Source of the DNA: Ectobius pallidus
Taxonomy: Eukaryota > Arthropoda > Insecta > Blattodea > Ectobiidae
NCBI GenBank assembly: GCA_964059195.1
Contig: CAXKWD010000005.1
Span: forward strand, 92,889,882 to 92,953,881
Length of the DNA: 64,000 bases
Reading direction: 5' to 3'
Part shown: one piece after another, positions 21,301-30,890 of the stretch
Layout of the letters: the number at the start of each line of letters is the position of its first letter
Position numbering within the stretch: the first letter of the stretch is position 1
The notes under the pieces: generated by a model
Seen by the model: the letters and a program-made list of their open reading frames with translations, nothing else
What the model was told of the DNA's origin: nothing
Database searches by the model: none
Position numbers and translations under genes: made by a program

Positions 21301-23338
21301 TATACTCATATTTCCCGAGTGAACTCCGAGAGGCAGGCTTCATGTGACCCAATTTCAGATAGTCATCCATGAACCTGTTATATTCCTCTCGAAGGGTTTC
21401 ATTTGAAGACAGTCTCTTTTCTAATGAGAAGAATCTCTTCTGAGCTTGTAACACTGTGCTCCCCAGGGATTCTGGAGCTGATACAAAGGGCAACTTTACA
21501 ATGTATCGCCCATCGGAGTCACGCTGAGTATTGGCAGCAAAATGCTGTTCACAAACTGACTCGTCAGGGAAGGGGGCTGAGTTAGACACTCGTTCTAACT
21601 CCCAGAACCGGGAAAGCTGGTTACTCACTAACTGGTCAGCAGTTAGGAAGGCTGAGTAATTAGAAGACATAGCCTCCGAGCATTCAGGCTCATTGGGGCT
21701 TGCGTCAAGATAACCCTTAGCCGTGGATCGGCGTCGATGACCATTGGAAGTATGGCAACGCTGTGAAGGGAAAGGCGCAGAGGGCAGTTTCCCGGCGAAG
21801 TACCAACCAAGGTGCGAGTTCTGAATCGTAGGTAACTCACAGGTGGAAATTTGCCCTGGACACACCACTTGGGCGCAAATCTCCACTCCAAGAAGTAGAT
21901 CGACACACTTAGGACGACTAAAGACTGGGTCAGCCAAGGGAAGATTCGGAGGAATGTTCCATTCCTTCGTCTCAATGAAAGAGCTCGGGAACCTTTTCTC
22001 CGAAATCTCCGGAACGACAATGGCCTGTGCATTGTAGCGCCATGAAGTCACTCGCGACTGAATCGTGATGCTGGTTAGCTTATGTGTGCTAACATTAGTG
22101 GACAAAATTCCCGCTAGCGTAGTCCGCTGCGCATGAGGAGCTAGTCCAAGACGCCTAAACAGCCTGTTGCTAATAAGATTGCAGTCTGAACCGCTATCCA
22201 GGAGGGCTGTGGCCTCAACAGGCGAGCCGTCTGAGTCCAGGATGCGGACAGTAGCAGTAGGAAGCAAGCAGCGCTGCTGGGTCTGACTAGAAGCCATAAC
22301 ACCTGCAGTGTTGGCAGCCTGGTGACTATCGCTAGTCGGGTCGTGGAGGAATGTGCTATGTCTCCCAGCACATCTCCTGCACTGAAAAGTCCTACAATTG
22401 TTGGCATGCCCTTGACTAAACAGGCATACGCGACACAGTTTGCGGTCTCTAACAAACTGGTCTCTTTGAGCGAAAGTCATGCTCCTGAAGTCGCTGCATG
22501 AAAACAGGTCATGCACAGCAGTACGACAACAGAGACATTTAGGCCTCGAAGAAGAAGACTTTGACTTGGAAGGAGCCGGAGAGCTCGGAACTGACTTAGC
22601 AGCCTGACTTTTCGTGGCAGCATCAGTCATCTGCAGTATGCGAACTCGGCTTTCCAAGAAGACAAATAACTCCTTGAGAGTAGGGAGCTTCCCTATTTTG
22701 ACAGATGACTCCCATTCTCTGATGAGGTTCATCGGAAGCTTGTCGATGATAATTCTGGTAATAATCAGATCTGACAACTCCACTTCTGTATTAAGGGAAT
22801 TCAGTGCATGCACCGTGCTTATAAAATGATCCAGGTATTTCTGCAGGGATTCTGCAGAATACCTCTCAATCTGAGGGGGAGAGAAGAGATTGTCCAGATG
22901 GGTGTTGGCGATTAGCCGGTCGTTATCAAACCTATCAATCAAAGTCTGCCACGCCACCTGGAAGGTCGCAGCAGAGACAGGAATATTCTGAATGACCGTA
23001 CTAACCTCTGATGACAGGCAGGACTTCAAGTACTGATACTTGTCCATGTCCGAAATGTGCCTGTGTTGAATTACCAACGACGAGAAAGTGTCACGAGACT
23101 CGATCCACTCAGAGGGGTTCCCATTGAACTGAGGAAGACGGATTTCGGGGAGTTTCGGTAACAACGGCGTGACAAGGTCGAGCGAGGAGCGCTGACTGGC
23201 AGTCTGCGCCTGCTCGGGTTCATATAGCTGTTTCTTTTCAGCTATCATGGAGTCAAAGAAACTGATGACTTTATAATAATCAGATTCCACTGCGTGAAAG
23301 TCGAATTCATGATCCTGGTAGGCCTCGTCAATGGCCAC
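18311..23338 (-). CDS. BEL/Pao polyprotein (gag core, protease, RT, RNase H, integrase)
   Basis: A single open frame of 1675 residues supplies the enzymes that copy the element's RNA into DNA in a particle and integrate it. In order: a DUF1759 gag-like region (about 60-210); Cys/His zinc knuckles (about 268-331); a retropepsin-like protease with active-site DSGSD (381-385); reverse transcriptase (about 690-860) with YVDD at 819-822; RNase H (about 997-1110; candidate acidic residues D1001, E1045 and D1075); integrase with an N-terminal HHCC-type finger (about 1303-1343) and catalytic D1375, D1441 and E1495; then DUF5641 (about 1580-1672). The listed start is the first GTG. The frame stays open upstream to about 23366, with no ATG, and is offset by -1 from the gag frame at 23374-24078. 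In BEL/Pao the two are normally one fused frame, so an indel at the junction is likely. There are no internal stops. Confidence 0.93.
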   Translation of the reverse strand: MAIDEAYQDHEFDFHAVESDYYKVISFFDSMIAEKKQLYEPEQAQTASQRSSLDLVTPLLPKLPEIRLPQFNGNPSEWIESRDTFSSLVIQHRHISDMDKYQYLKSCLSSEVSTVIQNIPVSAATFQVAWQTLIDRFDNDRLIANTHLDNLFSPPQIERYSAESLQKYLDHFISTVHALNSLNTEVELSDLIITRIIIDKLPMNLIREWESSVKIGKLPTLKELFVFLESRVRILQMTDAATKSQAAKSVPSSPAPSKSKSSSSRPKCLCCRTAVHDLFSCSDFRSMTFAQRDQFVRDRKLCRVCLFSQGHANNCRTFQCRRCAGRHSTFLHDPTSDSHQAANTAGVMASSQTQQRCLLPTATVRILDSDGSPVEATALLDSGSDCNLISNRLFRRLGLAPHAQRTTLAGILSTNVSTHKLTSITIQSRVTSWRYNAQAIVVPEISEKRFPSSFIETKEWNIPPNLPLADPVFSRPKCVDLLLGVEICAQVVCPGQISTCELPTIQNSHLGWYFAGKLPSAPFPSQRCHTSNGHRRRSTAKGYLDASPNEPECSEAMSSNYSAFLTADQLVSNQLSRFWELERVSNSAPFPDESVCEQHFAANTQRDSDGRYIVKLPFVSAPESLGSTVLQAQKRFFSLEKRLSSNETLREEYNRFMDDYLKLGHMKPASRSSLGKYEYIIPHHPVLKPSSTTTKLRVVFDASAKSSNGKSLNDILAVGPVVQPDLFSILLRFRFNPVAFTADIEKMYRQVLVHPDHQPLQQIYWRTSVSDPIQLFDLTTVTYGTASASFLATRALKQLAIDEGSKFPVAASIINNSIYVDDIVATAATLSEAKVIVSQLRELLPLGGFNPRKWSSNSVELLQDVPPELRESLDHRTFGDSDTSSIKALGLIWQPSDDMLRIETSVDPSKPFTTCSRRTLLSCIASIFDPLGLICPIVSYCKILFQSLWKETTSWDQPIPSAVADKWRKIHNQLQFISSIAIPRLALQQNFVSVQLHGFCDASEVAYGACLYLRSTNHLDKAKSCLLCAKSRVAPLKATTIPRLELLAAHLLATLVHRVLPTLQLSISSVHLWSDSKVVLGWLNHSPSKLKTFVANRVADVQEFSAIESWSHVSSKDNPADLISRGATPSDLLNNSLWWSGPSWLTADSTQWPSLPTELESSSLPEVKIAALVTIETSSLSPWLTKFSHLKTIRVMAYVRRFINNSLKLKSPINGPLLPSELTEALHSCIRIIQRNAFRKEIQALSSSQDLPSSSKIRQLCPFIQDNILRVGGRLSRSNLPFDNKHQILLPAEHAFTRQLVLHVHLHLGHAGPQLVISHLRESYWIPCIRKLVRSVRRRCSVCFRFEAQAFQQKMADLPPERVNPLPPFTNSSVDYAGPFSLKFGGPRSKVTTKAYVAIFVCMSTKAVHVELVTSLTSRAFLAALSRFTSRRGIPSSITSDNGTNFVGAHADLQNLSRFLMSSEHHSAVQDATAHLNIHWHFLPPHSPHMAGLHEAAVRSLKFHLKRMSSSSKYTYEEMSTVLTQIESFLNSRPLMSLSEDVDDFGYLSPGHFLIGKPIVSVPSPDLSGGYSLRSRWYHLQQMVTCIWKKWSVDYLHTLQRRARWHKVLPGVPLGTPVLVLEDNVPPHRWVLGLVHQVHPGPDGLVRVVTVRTVSGTYKRPLIKLAPLPVSEEGQ

Positions 23339-23373
23339 CTGAGCATAATCTGACTTATAGGCCTTGAAGATCT

Positions 23374-24078
23374 CTACGATTCAGAGCGGCGAATGCGCGC
23401 CTCATGAAGCGTAATGAGATCTTCGATTTCGTACTCTCGCATAATCTGCATTTGACGCAGAAATTGCGACTGCAAGTACTCGAAACGTTTTATTTTAGCC
23501 TTTTGGGCAGCTTCGGCCTGGGCGTGGGCTTCCGCTCTCTTAGCTTCAGCTTCCTCACGGGCCAGGGCGAGCTGGGCCTGGGCTTCGGCTCTCTTAGCCT
23601 CAGCTTCCCTTTCGGCTAGAGCCAGCTGGGCCTGAGCCTGCCTTTCTGCAAGAGCCTGCTGGGCCAGGACCTCCGCTCTCTTAGCTTCGGCTTCCTCACG
23701 GGCCAGGGCGAGCTGGGCCTGAGCCTCCGCTCTCTTAGCTTCGGCTTCCTCACGGGCCAGGGCGAGCTGGGCCTGGGCCTCCTTGTCAGATAAGGCCTGA
23801 AGAAATTTACACAACTGAGAGTTGCCTCTGGAAATGACGGCGTCGACTTCTGCCCTATAGGCTTCTTCAGCATCAGAATAATCCACACCGTCGATTTCAG
23901 TCTGCACATGGTCGAACTTAGCTGCAAGTTCGTCTAACTTGGACTCATACTTTTTGAGTTCAGGATATGTGATATCCTCAATGGCTAAATTACTAATGAC
24001 ATTAACCTGCCGCGTAATCTGGGCCTTAATGGGAACTCGCTTGGCTTTAAGAGCCGTCAAACCGTCTGGACTCGACAT
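23374..24078 (-). CDS. BEL/Pao gag N-terminal coiled-coil region
   Basis: From the ATG at 24078 (MSSPDGLTALKAKRVPIKAQ) the frame runs 234 residues to a TAG at 23374. The opening basic helix and the YSDAEEAYRAEVDAVI segment are typical of BEL/Pao gag starts. Residues about 100-195 are Ala/Glu/Arg-rich imperfect repeats of about 18 residues (AQLALAREEAEAKRAE and variants). They should form a long coiled coil and probably serve particle assembly. The frame ends a few codons before the DUF1759 part, which continues in the -1 frame; the two frames overlap by only about 7 nt. Joined, they would give the usual single polyprotein of about 1900 residues. Confidence 0.85.
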   Translation of the reverse strand: MSSPDGLTALKAKRVPIKAQITRQVNVISNLAIEDITYPELKKYESKLDELAAKFDHVQTEIDGVDYSDAEEAYRAEVDAVISRGNSQLCKFLQALSDKEAQAQLALAREEAEAKRAEAQAQLALAREEAEAKRAEVLAQQALAERQAQAQLALAEREAEAKRAEAQAQLALAREEAEAKRAEAHAQAEAAQKAKIKRFEYLQSQFLRQMQIMREYEIEDLITLHEARIRRSES

Positions 24079-24126
24079 AGCGACTTGCTTATACAAATAG
24101 TGACTTGATTATGCAATGTCTGAATT

Positions 24127-24703
24127 TTTTTTTAAATAATAATAATAATAATAATAATAGTTTATTCATCCTCTGAACATTTACATGTTATGGGATATGC
24201 TAACTATACAAGATCAGACAGAGTTGTGTTACAATTTGCATATAGAACAGAGAGAGAAAACATTAAATCTTATTTACATTTATTTACAGTGAAAATAATT
24301 CAGCATTGTGGCATTTTTCTTCAAATTCCTCTATACTGTATATGGCATTCTTTGTTAAGAATTTTTTCATGTAGGTCATGAAGTGTTTTGTTTTGAGGTT
24401 TCTAATTTTGTGTGGGAGGTTATTATATAGTTTGGGACCTATGTGCTTATAGCTATTGTGTGTTTTTGTTAGTCTTAAATATGGGGTGTCTAGGTCTGTT
24501 TTTTGCCTTGTGTTGTGGGTATGGATCTGACTGCGTTCACTAAAAAGATGTTGGTTCTCCTTTGTGTAGGACAGAGCATGAAATATATAGACAGATGGTT
24601 GTGTCATGATGTTGCTGTTCCTAAAAGCAGTTCTACACGTTTTTTGGTTATCTATGTTATTTATACATCTAATGGCCTTTTTCTGCCATTTAAATAGGTT
24701 GCC
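24127..24703 (-). pseudogene. 5'-truncated LINE 3' end (RT C-terminus) nested in the BEL leader
   Basis: On the - strand, from about 24703, the reading NLFKWQKKAIRCINN continues through MTQPSVYIFHALSYTKENQ, HTHNTRQKTDLDTPYLRLTK and SYKHIGPKLYNNLPHKIRNL to FEEKCHNAELFSL. This is the conserved C-terminal region that follows the reverse-transcriptase core in CR1/jockey-type LINEs. Its 3' end is an (ATT)n tract plus an A run (- strand sense; 24127-24160). The polymerase core is missing, so it is a dead-on-arrival insertion. It shares layout with the C-terminus of the complete LINE at 53744-56662. Confidence 0.75.
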
Positions 24704-25170
24704 CGCCTAGAGCCGGTGCAACAATAACAAATTAAAGTCTGCTTATAAGAATGGAGTGAGTTGCCCGCATAGGAGCATACGAGTAGACAAAGAAATAGTG
24801 TGTAGCTGTACAGGTGTAAGTACACAGATGTAAATGTTTACACTTTACAAGAGAGTACAGAAAACTTAATTGAAATCTGTCAGAGACCTCCCTCAAACGC
24901 AATGCGGAGGAGAACCACAGATACTTATAGCAACTGACTTTAAACTACTTATTACTGATGGCTACTGATGGTAGCGTCTCACACCGGCGGCAAACTATAC
25001 CGGGAGAACAAGATTGATATATAAGAATTACTAGAATTGTGGCTAATTACTGAGGTCTCTATAATAAGTGACCAAGACAAATTCAAACTGTGAATTGAAT
25101 AGTTACTTTATGTTAATTATAGGTCACTAACTATCAATGCATCTTCAACCATAGGCCTCTGGGTCATATC

Positions 25171-25186
25171 AGGCCCGGAGGAACCA
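25171..25186 (-). promoter_or_regulatory. Candidate primer binding site of the BEL element
   Basis: Eight bases inside the 5' LTR (25195-26436) the - strand reads TGGTTCCTCCGGGCCT. It begins with TGG, the complement of a tRNA CCA end. The tRNA species cannot be assigned from the sequence alone. Confidence 0.5.
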
Positions 25187-25194
25187 CAAAGAGA

Positions 25195-26436
25195 TGTACC
25201 CGCTCCCACGGTAGCTCGCAGGCGAAATAGGGACACGGGTAAATCTCCCCGGTTTGAAGGATGCTACACTAAGTCAAGTTTAAAATATATTTATTGAGCC
25301 CCTTGAAAGACACAAAGAGCACAATGGACAAGAATGAGAAATAGACCCTATTTAAATACAAGATGGAATTTTGATATCTTGCTTTACAAATGAATTCCTC
25401 TTCCTAGCGGTGCCGAAGAAGATGAAATGTTGATGAAGTCAAGGGGAGACGACTTAGCAAGCTCCTTCTGGATAATAAGGCATGCTTGCCTTATAAGACT
25501 GATGAATAGCTCGGAGGACCAGAGCAATTTTTTATAGTCGCGCTTGCTCAAACGACTGAATAAGAATTTCACTATTCTTGAAAATGAATGCGCACTTTCA
25601 GCAATTATTTTAAGGTCGAATTGCTGCTTCGACCGAGAAAAAGAACCTTTAAATGTTGCTTCGACACTGCAACTAATATTAAAGCACTCTGAAATATTAA
25701 ATTCACAGCAGTACTTACAGTAAATCCTTTTTACTTAATGAGTTGCACATTCAAGTCCATACGGTTTGATCAGGGAAGTGAAAAGACTTGGATTCACACG
25801 TTTGTAATTGAATCACAAAATAAATTACTTTGATGAAGGTATTAAATTGCGTCTCTGCAACAACTAGGGCTGGGAAACTTCAATTCCCAGCTCGACAATA
25901 ATAACTAGATTCAGTATTCTGAACTGAATAAAACTAGCCTGGCGAAGGCTTCGAATGAGAGAATAAGAATGAAGGAAAAAAATGACAGACGTCACTACAT
26001 GTGACATAAAGGCAAGAATCCCATTGGCCAAGAAAAACAATAAATAATTAATCTTGGAAATAAATCAATTAAGTTACATTAAAATACTAAAACATAAATA
26101 AGAGAATTAATTAGCATTACTTTAAAACTGAATTGTTTCCTTAAAAACACAAAATTATGATTAAAATATACTAAAAAATAATCAGACTGAAACTTTGGGT
26201 TGGAGATTATACATGACTATCCAAAAATGAAAGATGACAGTCAATTGTCATTTCTGATGAGAATTGATGGGAAGAAAGAACAAACCAGAAAGTAAACATA
26301 TTTAAAATTATATTGAAAGCACAAAAATAAAAGAAACGCAGTCAAATACACTTGTTGCCATGGCAACACGGCGAATGACCTCGCAAAAACAGCTGATGCC
26401 TCAAATCCGGCCAGACACGGAATGCTAGACGGAACA
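25195..26436 (-). repeat. 5' LTR of the BEL/Pao element
   Basis: The LTR is 1242 bp with TG...CA ends. In element orientation it is the upstream LTR and should hold the promoter. An X-box palindrome lies at 26354-26367. It is followed on the + side by the target duplication ggtgt at 26437-26441. Confidence 0.95.
26354..26367. promoter_or_regulatory. RFX-type X-box palindrome in the 5' LTR
   Basis: GTTGCCATGGCAAC, identical to the copy at 18063-18076. It lies about 70-80 bp inside the outer edge of the upstream LTR, in the part that would be upstream of a retroelement start site. Confidence 0.45.
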
Positions 26437-26530
26437 GGTGTGTTTTCCTCAATAAGAGATTTAAAAATAACTAAATATATACTCAAACAATATAAGTTAA
26501 TTTTTACCATAGGTACTCTGATAGAGGAAC

Positions 26531-27000
26531 TATTGTGTTCAACCCCGAAATTCGAAGTCAAGTTTTTAGGTATCCTGAATCCAAAAATACTTTTTTCAAA
26601 AAAATGTGTCTAGTGTGTCTGTGCGTGTCTGTGAAGAGCCTAGATCGAAAACGAAAAATCGTATAAAAACAACAATTATTAATATTCGGATTAGGTACCT
26701 TCTGAGGATGTGACGCGAAGATTGGCGACTACTTTCTCTTTTGACATGAAGAAAATTAAGTTTTTAGCGATTTTCTCGAAAACGGTTTTAACCATATTGT
26801 TTAAATTTTGTATATGAGTTGCTTATACCAAGAGCTAAAACTTTTATTCAAAAAATTGTTTCGTGAAAATTTTCTGAAGTGTAGTTATAAGCCAGGTACC
26901 GTTCATACAAAGTCAGTCTTGCCTAGTGAACAATAATCATTGCATCAGGCTGAAACAACTGAATACGCACTCCTTGCAATACGATCTCTTATTGTATACC
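26531..27000 (+). repeat. Dispersed repeat family R1, copy 1
   Basis: Landmarks are CCGAAATTCGAAGTCAAGTT, GAATCCAAAAATAC, GGTACCTTCTGAGGATGTGA, GCGATTTTCTCGAAAACGG, AAGAGCTAAAACTTTTATT and AGTTATAAGCCAGG. The same series recurs at about 30300-30890 (two copies) and 46141-46560. A partial copy follows at 27420-27480. No coding potential or terminal repeats were recognised. Confidence 0.6.
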
Positions 27001-27125
27001 AGAATGTAAAGTGAGAAAGGTGTATCGTCCATGCTTAGAGTAAGTTAATTAAAGTTATGTGGGTGCATTACATCCGATTTTATTTGGATCCTTCAGGAAT
27101 GCTACACGAAGCGTCGTAACGAATT

Positions 27126-27376
<251 letters not shown>

Positions 27377-27399
27377 TTTTTGGGGGGGTTGAGAAGGGG

Positions 27400-28750
27400 G
27401 CTTTGCCATGAATAGAATTGTGATGAACAGAATTTCTTTTTTCGTGATTTTCTCGGAAACGGCTTTAATGATTTCATTTAAATTTCCTACATGAATAATG
27501 TATTATATGCAAAATATATTACAATATACAGTACACTACCTATTATAATAAACTAACAGGTTATTTTCATTTAAAATTTTCCCACAATAAATTATCTGAA
27601 AGATAGTTATAAGCTACTCATTTCATACACAAACTTGCCTCAAGAATAATGCAACTTTGAACGAGGCTGAGATAGCGAAATGCAGACTTCTGCAATATAT
27701 TCGTGTATATTACAATGGGATATTAAGGGTATATGAAGTTGTGTGGTCCAGATCAGATTTTTTCTTAATACAATACAGCAATTGTTGTAGTAAACCTATG
27801 TGAAACACGCACCTGACTTTCCCTACCTTAAGGGATCATAATATTTAAGGGTCAAAAGAAGTATTTTTTCAATGGATCATTTACATTCAATGTAATCACG
27901 TGCACCATTCGCTAACTATTTCTTATCCATTTTGCACCTCAGTTATGCCACATGGAATACTAACACACCATAAACTCCCCATCTCCACAGAGCTTCAAGT
28001 TACATAAATAATCACTCTTATTTTCCTATAGAGGGCAGATGGTAAACCTGTCTTTATTTGTGTATTTATTTCATTCATTATTTTTAACTTTATGTTGCTT
28101 TTATCGCTATTTTATTTATTTTTTATTATTCAAAGTTTTCTTCAGCTATGTATCTATGTATCTATTCATTTCTTCCTCTTCTTTTGTTTTTTGTTTTTAA
28201 TTTTTCTTCTATTTCCTATTTCCTTTCTTACTGTCTCTATCTATCTTTTTTGTTTTCTTTGTTCGGGAAAATTACTGTGATGTTTTGTTGGCTGTCTTCT
28301 TCTATCTCTGTTCTTGTTTGTTACTGTATACAGATTGGCACAAATTGGCATCATCTTCAGATTGCGATGTCTTCAGAGTAAGCATCCTTACACTCCCTTG
28401 TAATGGACTACAATTTGATTTATCAGTTTCTTTTCTCTTTTTGGGTGTGCAGACCTTTCTCGTCACTTTTAGAACACAAGAAATTCCTCTGTAAAATACA
28501 GATAACTCTTAGTAGGGTAGTCAAGTAAGAGAATAGCTTAATATCCAGATGAAAGCTTAATATGAACATAAGTTACAACTATCTTTTTCATTCTGTATTA
28601 TTGATTAACAGTATGTTAAACTGGTTAAGATCCTTCAAAGGGTTGTAAAGAATTATCTAATTTTATAAATAAATGAAATTAAAATACTGCATGCATATTT
28701 GTCAGTCTGTGTCTCTCTTTTTTCATTTGTAAATACCAGTACTCAGGGTG
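27400..28750. other. AT- and T-rich intergenic sequence
   Basis: A partial R1-repeat piece (27420-27480) is followed by T-rich sequence around 28050-28260 that produces hydrophobic open frames by composition alone. No gene was recognised. Confidence 0.5.
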
Positions 28751-28754
28751 GAGC

Positions 28755-28885
28755 AGATCATGAGGTAGACTAGCTTCTTTATTCCCAAGATCGTGGATTC
28801 AGTCCTGGCCCAGCTCAACAGAATGTATGTGCGCTAAAATTTGAAGCCTAGATTTACATGGAATAGATATTTTCTTAACTTGTAG
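28755..28885 (+). mobile_element. tRNA-like SINE fragment
   Basis: A head-like GAGGTAGACTAGC and a B-box-like GTGGATTCAGTCCTGG are followed by a GTATGTGCGCTAAAAT body. The pattern fits a decayed SINE. No target duplication was found. Confidence 0.35.
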
Positions 28886-29529
28886 ATAAAAAGTCCTTAC
28901 ATTTTGTACAAAGCATTATTTGATTTTATATCTCTGCTTTTATACAATTTTTAAGGCAACGAATTTATATATCAGTAGCATTAAAAAGGTTAAAGAACGT
29001 ATGAAAAGTGTATCAGTCCATACACCTTCACAGAGCTTTTGATTTGGAAGAAAATCTGTATGAAAAAATTTGAAAATATACTCATGAATCTTTTTGTTCC
29101 AATTGAAGACAACCTGATTGCATAGTACATAAACTTTGCGTTATTTCTAAAGCGACCCCGTTTTGCTGCAGAAAACAAGAGTGTAAAAAGAATGACTTTG
29201 ACAGTCCATAAAGCAAAATCTGACTTTGCTTCACCATTGCTGCAGCAACTGTAAAGCAATGCTGCTGCAACCGTAAAGCGCTTTAAAGAAGATTACCTTG
29301 AAACCATCACCAGGCATACAAAGAGAATTTCTTAGCACACAAGACCAAGCAGTTGACAAATAGCTGAAAATGTGGGCATACGCCCATAAGTCAATGTTCT
29401 GCCAAAAACTTGATAAGAGGAGTAGTTATGTGTGTTCATCAGCCCATACTATTCATGAATATTATTGTACTCCACTACGTAAGTTTGACCATACTTTTTA
29501 ATAAATAAATGTTTATGTTGCAGCGAGGA

Positions 29530-29925
29530 ATGCCGGAGCAGCTGGAATTGCAGCAGCTCGTGGAGACAGGGAGTAGCCGACTTGATGATGTGGAGCGTGC
29601 AGATGAAAGGAGTACCACCAGCATTACAAGCAGCAGGTGTCGTCCCTGTCCATACTTGGGACTACTACTTGCAACTCTTTCCTCGCTATTCTTTTCACTG
29701 TGTTCGGTGATAGTCAAGTGGCTGGTTGACGTCCATCCTATGGAGCTGGCTGCTTGTCGCTTCGTAGGTGTTCTTCTCCCTGCATTGCCTATTGTCCTCT
29801 GGAGGAAAGAAAAGCCTTTCCCAAAAGGAAAACGAATCATGCTACTGCTCCGCTCATTTGTTGGCACTACTGGCCTTATGCTCAGCTTCTACGCCTTCCG
29901 TCACATGCCTCTGGCTGATGCCTCG
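29530..29925 (+). CDS. SLC35G1: SLC35G1-like EamA transporter, first coding exon
   Basis: This exon encodes residues 1-132 of a drug/metabolite-transporter superfamily protein. The segment opens after a probable acceptor (TTATGTTGCAG, ending 29523), and the first ATG (29530) starts MPEQLELQQLVETGSSRLDD. A polar cytosolic N-terminus (1-40) precedes helices at about 42-66, 71-91 and 103-122, including KWLVDVHPMELAACRFVG and RSFVGTTGLMLSFYAFRHMP, which match the first EamA repeat of SLC35G1. The exon ends after GATGCCTCG at a GTAAAA donor (29926), phase 0. An untranslated first exon probably lies further left and was not located. The family is placed in endomembranes; its substrate is unsettled. 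Confidence 0.85.
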
Positions 29926-30170
29926 GTAAAATATTTGTTACATCATTATTCTTTACTAGATGGCCGCATGTATTTTATTATGAGTTGCTCGAAGTAGTGA
30001 CTAATTAATTAATTATATAAAAGTGCTATGCTTTGTCTCCCATAAGCTTCCATTATATAATATGTTTTCATTAAGAAAGTCAAATTCAAGTTAACTCTTT
30101 ATTTATAGGCTTGTAGAGTGCATTGTCAGCAGTTAAATTTAATTTTACAAAATTAAGAAGCAATGATTTA

Positions 30171-30186
30171 CACACACACACACACA
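30171..30186. repeat. Short (AC)n microsatellite
   Basis: About eight AC dinucleotides in the transporter intron. Confidence 0.8.
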
Positions 30187-30299
30187 AAACAGACAATTGT
30201 TAATTACATAGGCCTACTAATAGTTTTGTAAACTGTAGATTTCACGTCCAAAAAATCTACAATCTTCTCATCATCCTGAAATGGAATAAAAAAATTAAA

Positions 30300-30890
30300 A
30301 TCCTTACACATACGTCTAGGAATATTCATTAGGTACTTTCTGAGGACGTGATATCAATATGGGGGAGAACTTTCTTTTATTTTTAAGAGGACTTTACATT
30401 AAGAAAATTCCGTTTTATGTGATTTTCTCTAAAACAGCTCTGACGATTTTCTTTAAATTTTGTACATGGGGCTCAAACCAAGAGCTGAAACTTATATTTG
30501 AAAAAAAAAAATTTCGAAAAAATTGTCTGAAGGATAGTGGGTAGCCACCCACTTTGAATATGTGCTCTTTGCAGAAGGACCGTATGAAAACAAAATTTTG
30601 TATTTGGTGTAGGTACCTTCTGGGGATGTGACACGAAGACTGGTGGTGAGTTTCTCTTATTTTTAAGGGCTTTACATGAAGAAAATTTTGTTTATCGCGA
30701 TTTTCTCAAAAACAGCTCTTATGATTTTGTTTAATTGTATACAAGGAGTGCTTATATTAGAAGCTAAAACTTTTATTTGAAACATTTTTTCGAAAATTCT
30801 TTCCGAAGAGAAGTTATAAGCCACCCACTCTGAATGCATGCTCATTGCAACATGTCCTCTTATTCTAAGTTATATCAAAATGTGAAGTGA
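30300..30890 (+). repeat. Dispersed repeat family R1, copies 2 and 3 in tandem
   Basis: Two successive blocks carry the R1 landmarks: GTACTTTCTGAGGACGTGA (30330) and GGTACCTTCTGGGGATGTGA (30612), each followed by a GATTTTCTC(T/A)AAAACAGCTC segment and AGTTATAAGCCACCCACT-like endings. Confidence 0.65.

Larger units (their letters stand above)
16904..26436 (-). mobile_element. Almost complete BEL/Pao LTR retrotransposon
   Basis: A 9.5-kb element reads right to left. Two near-identical 1242-bp LTRs (16904-18145 and 25195-26436) start with TG and end with CA. They are flanked by the 5-bp duplication ggtgt (16899-16903 and 26437-26441). The interior encodes, on the - strand, a coiled-coil gag start (24078-23374) and a 1675-codon frame with gag core, zinc knuckles, protease, reverse transcriptase, RNase H, integrase and a C-terminal DUF5641-type domain. 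That order is diagnostic of BEL/Pao. No envelope-like frame exists. I counted about six differences between the LTRs, so the insertion is recent. A LINE 3' fragment sits in its leader. A frame change between the two coding frames probably disables this copy. Confidence 0.95.

Noticed and set aside
18286..22829. Several open frames opposite or overlapping the BEL polyprotein
   Set aside because: They are shadows of the 1675-codon frame and have no family resemblance.
29082..29270. Upstream coding exon of the SLC35G1-like gene
   Set aside because: The frames there are on the other strand and show no transporter sequence. The ATG at 29530 already gives a family-typical N-terminus.
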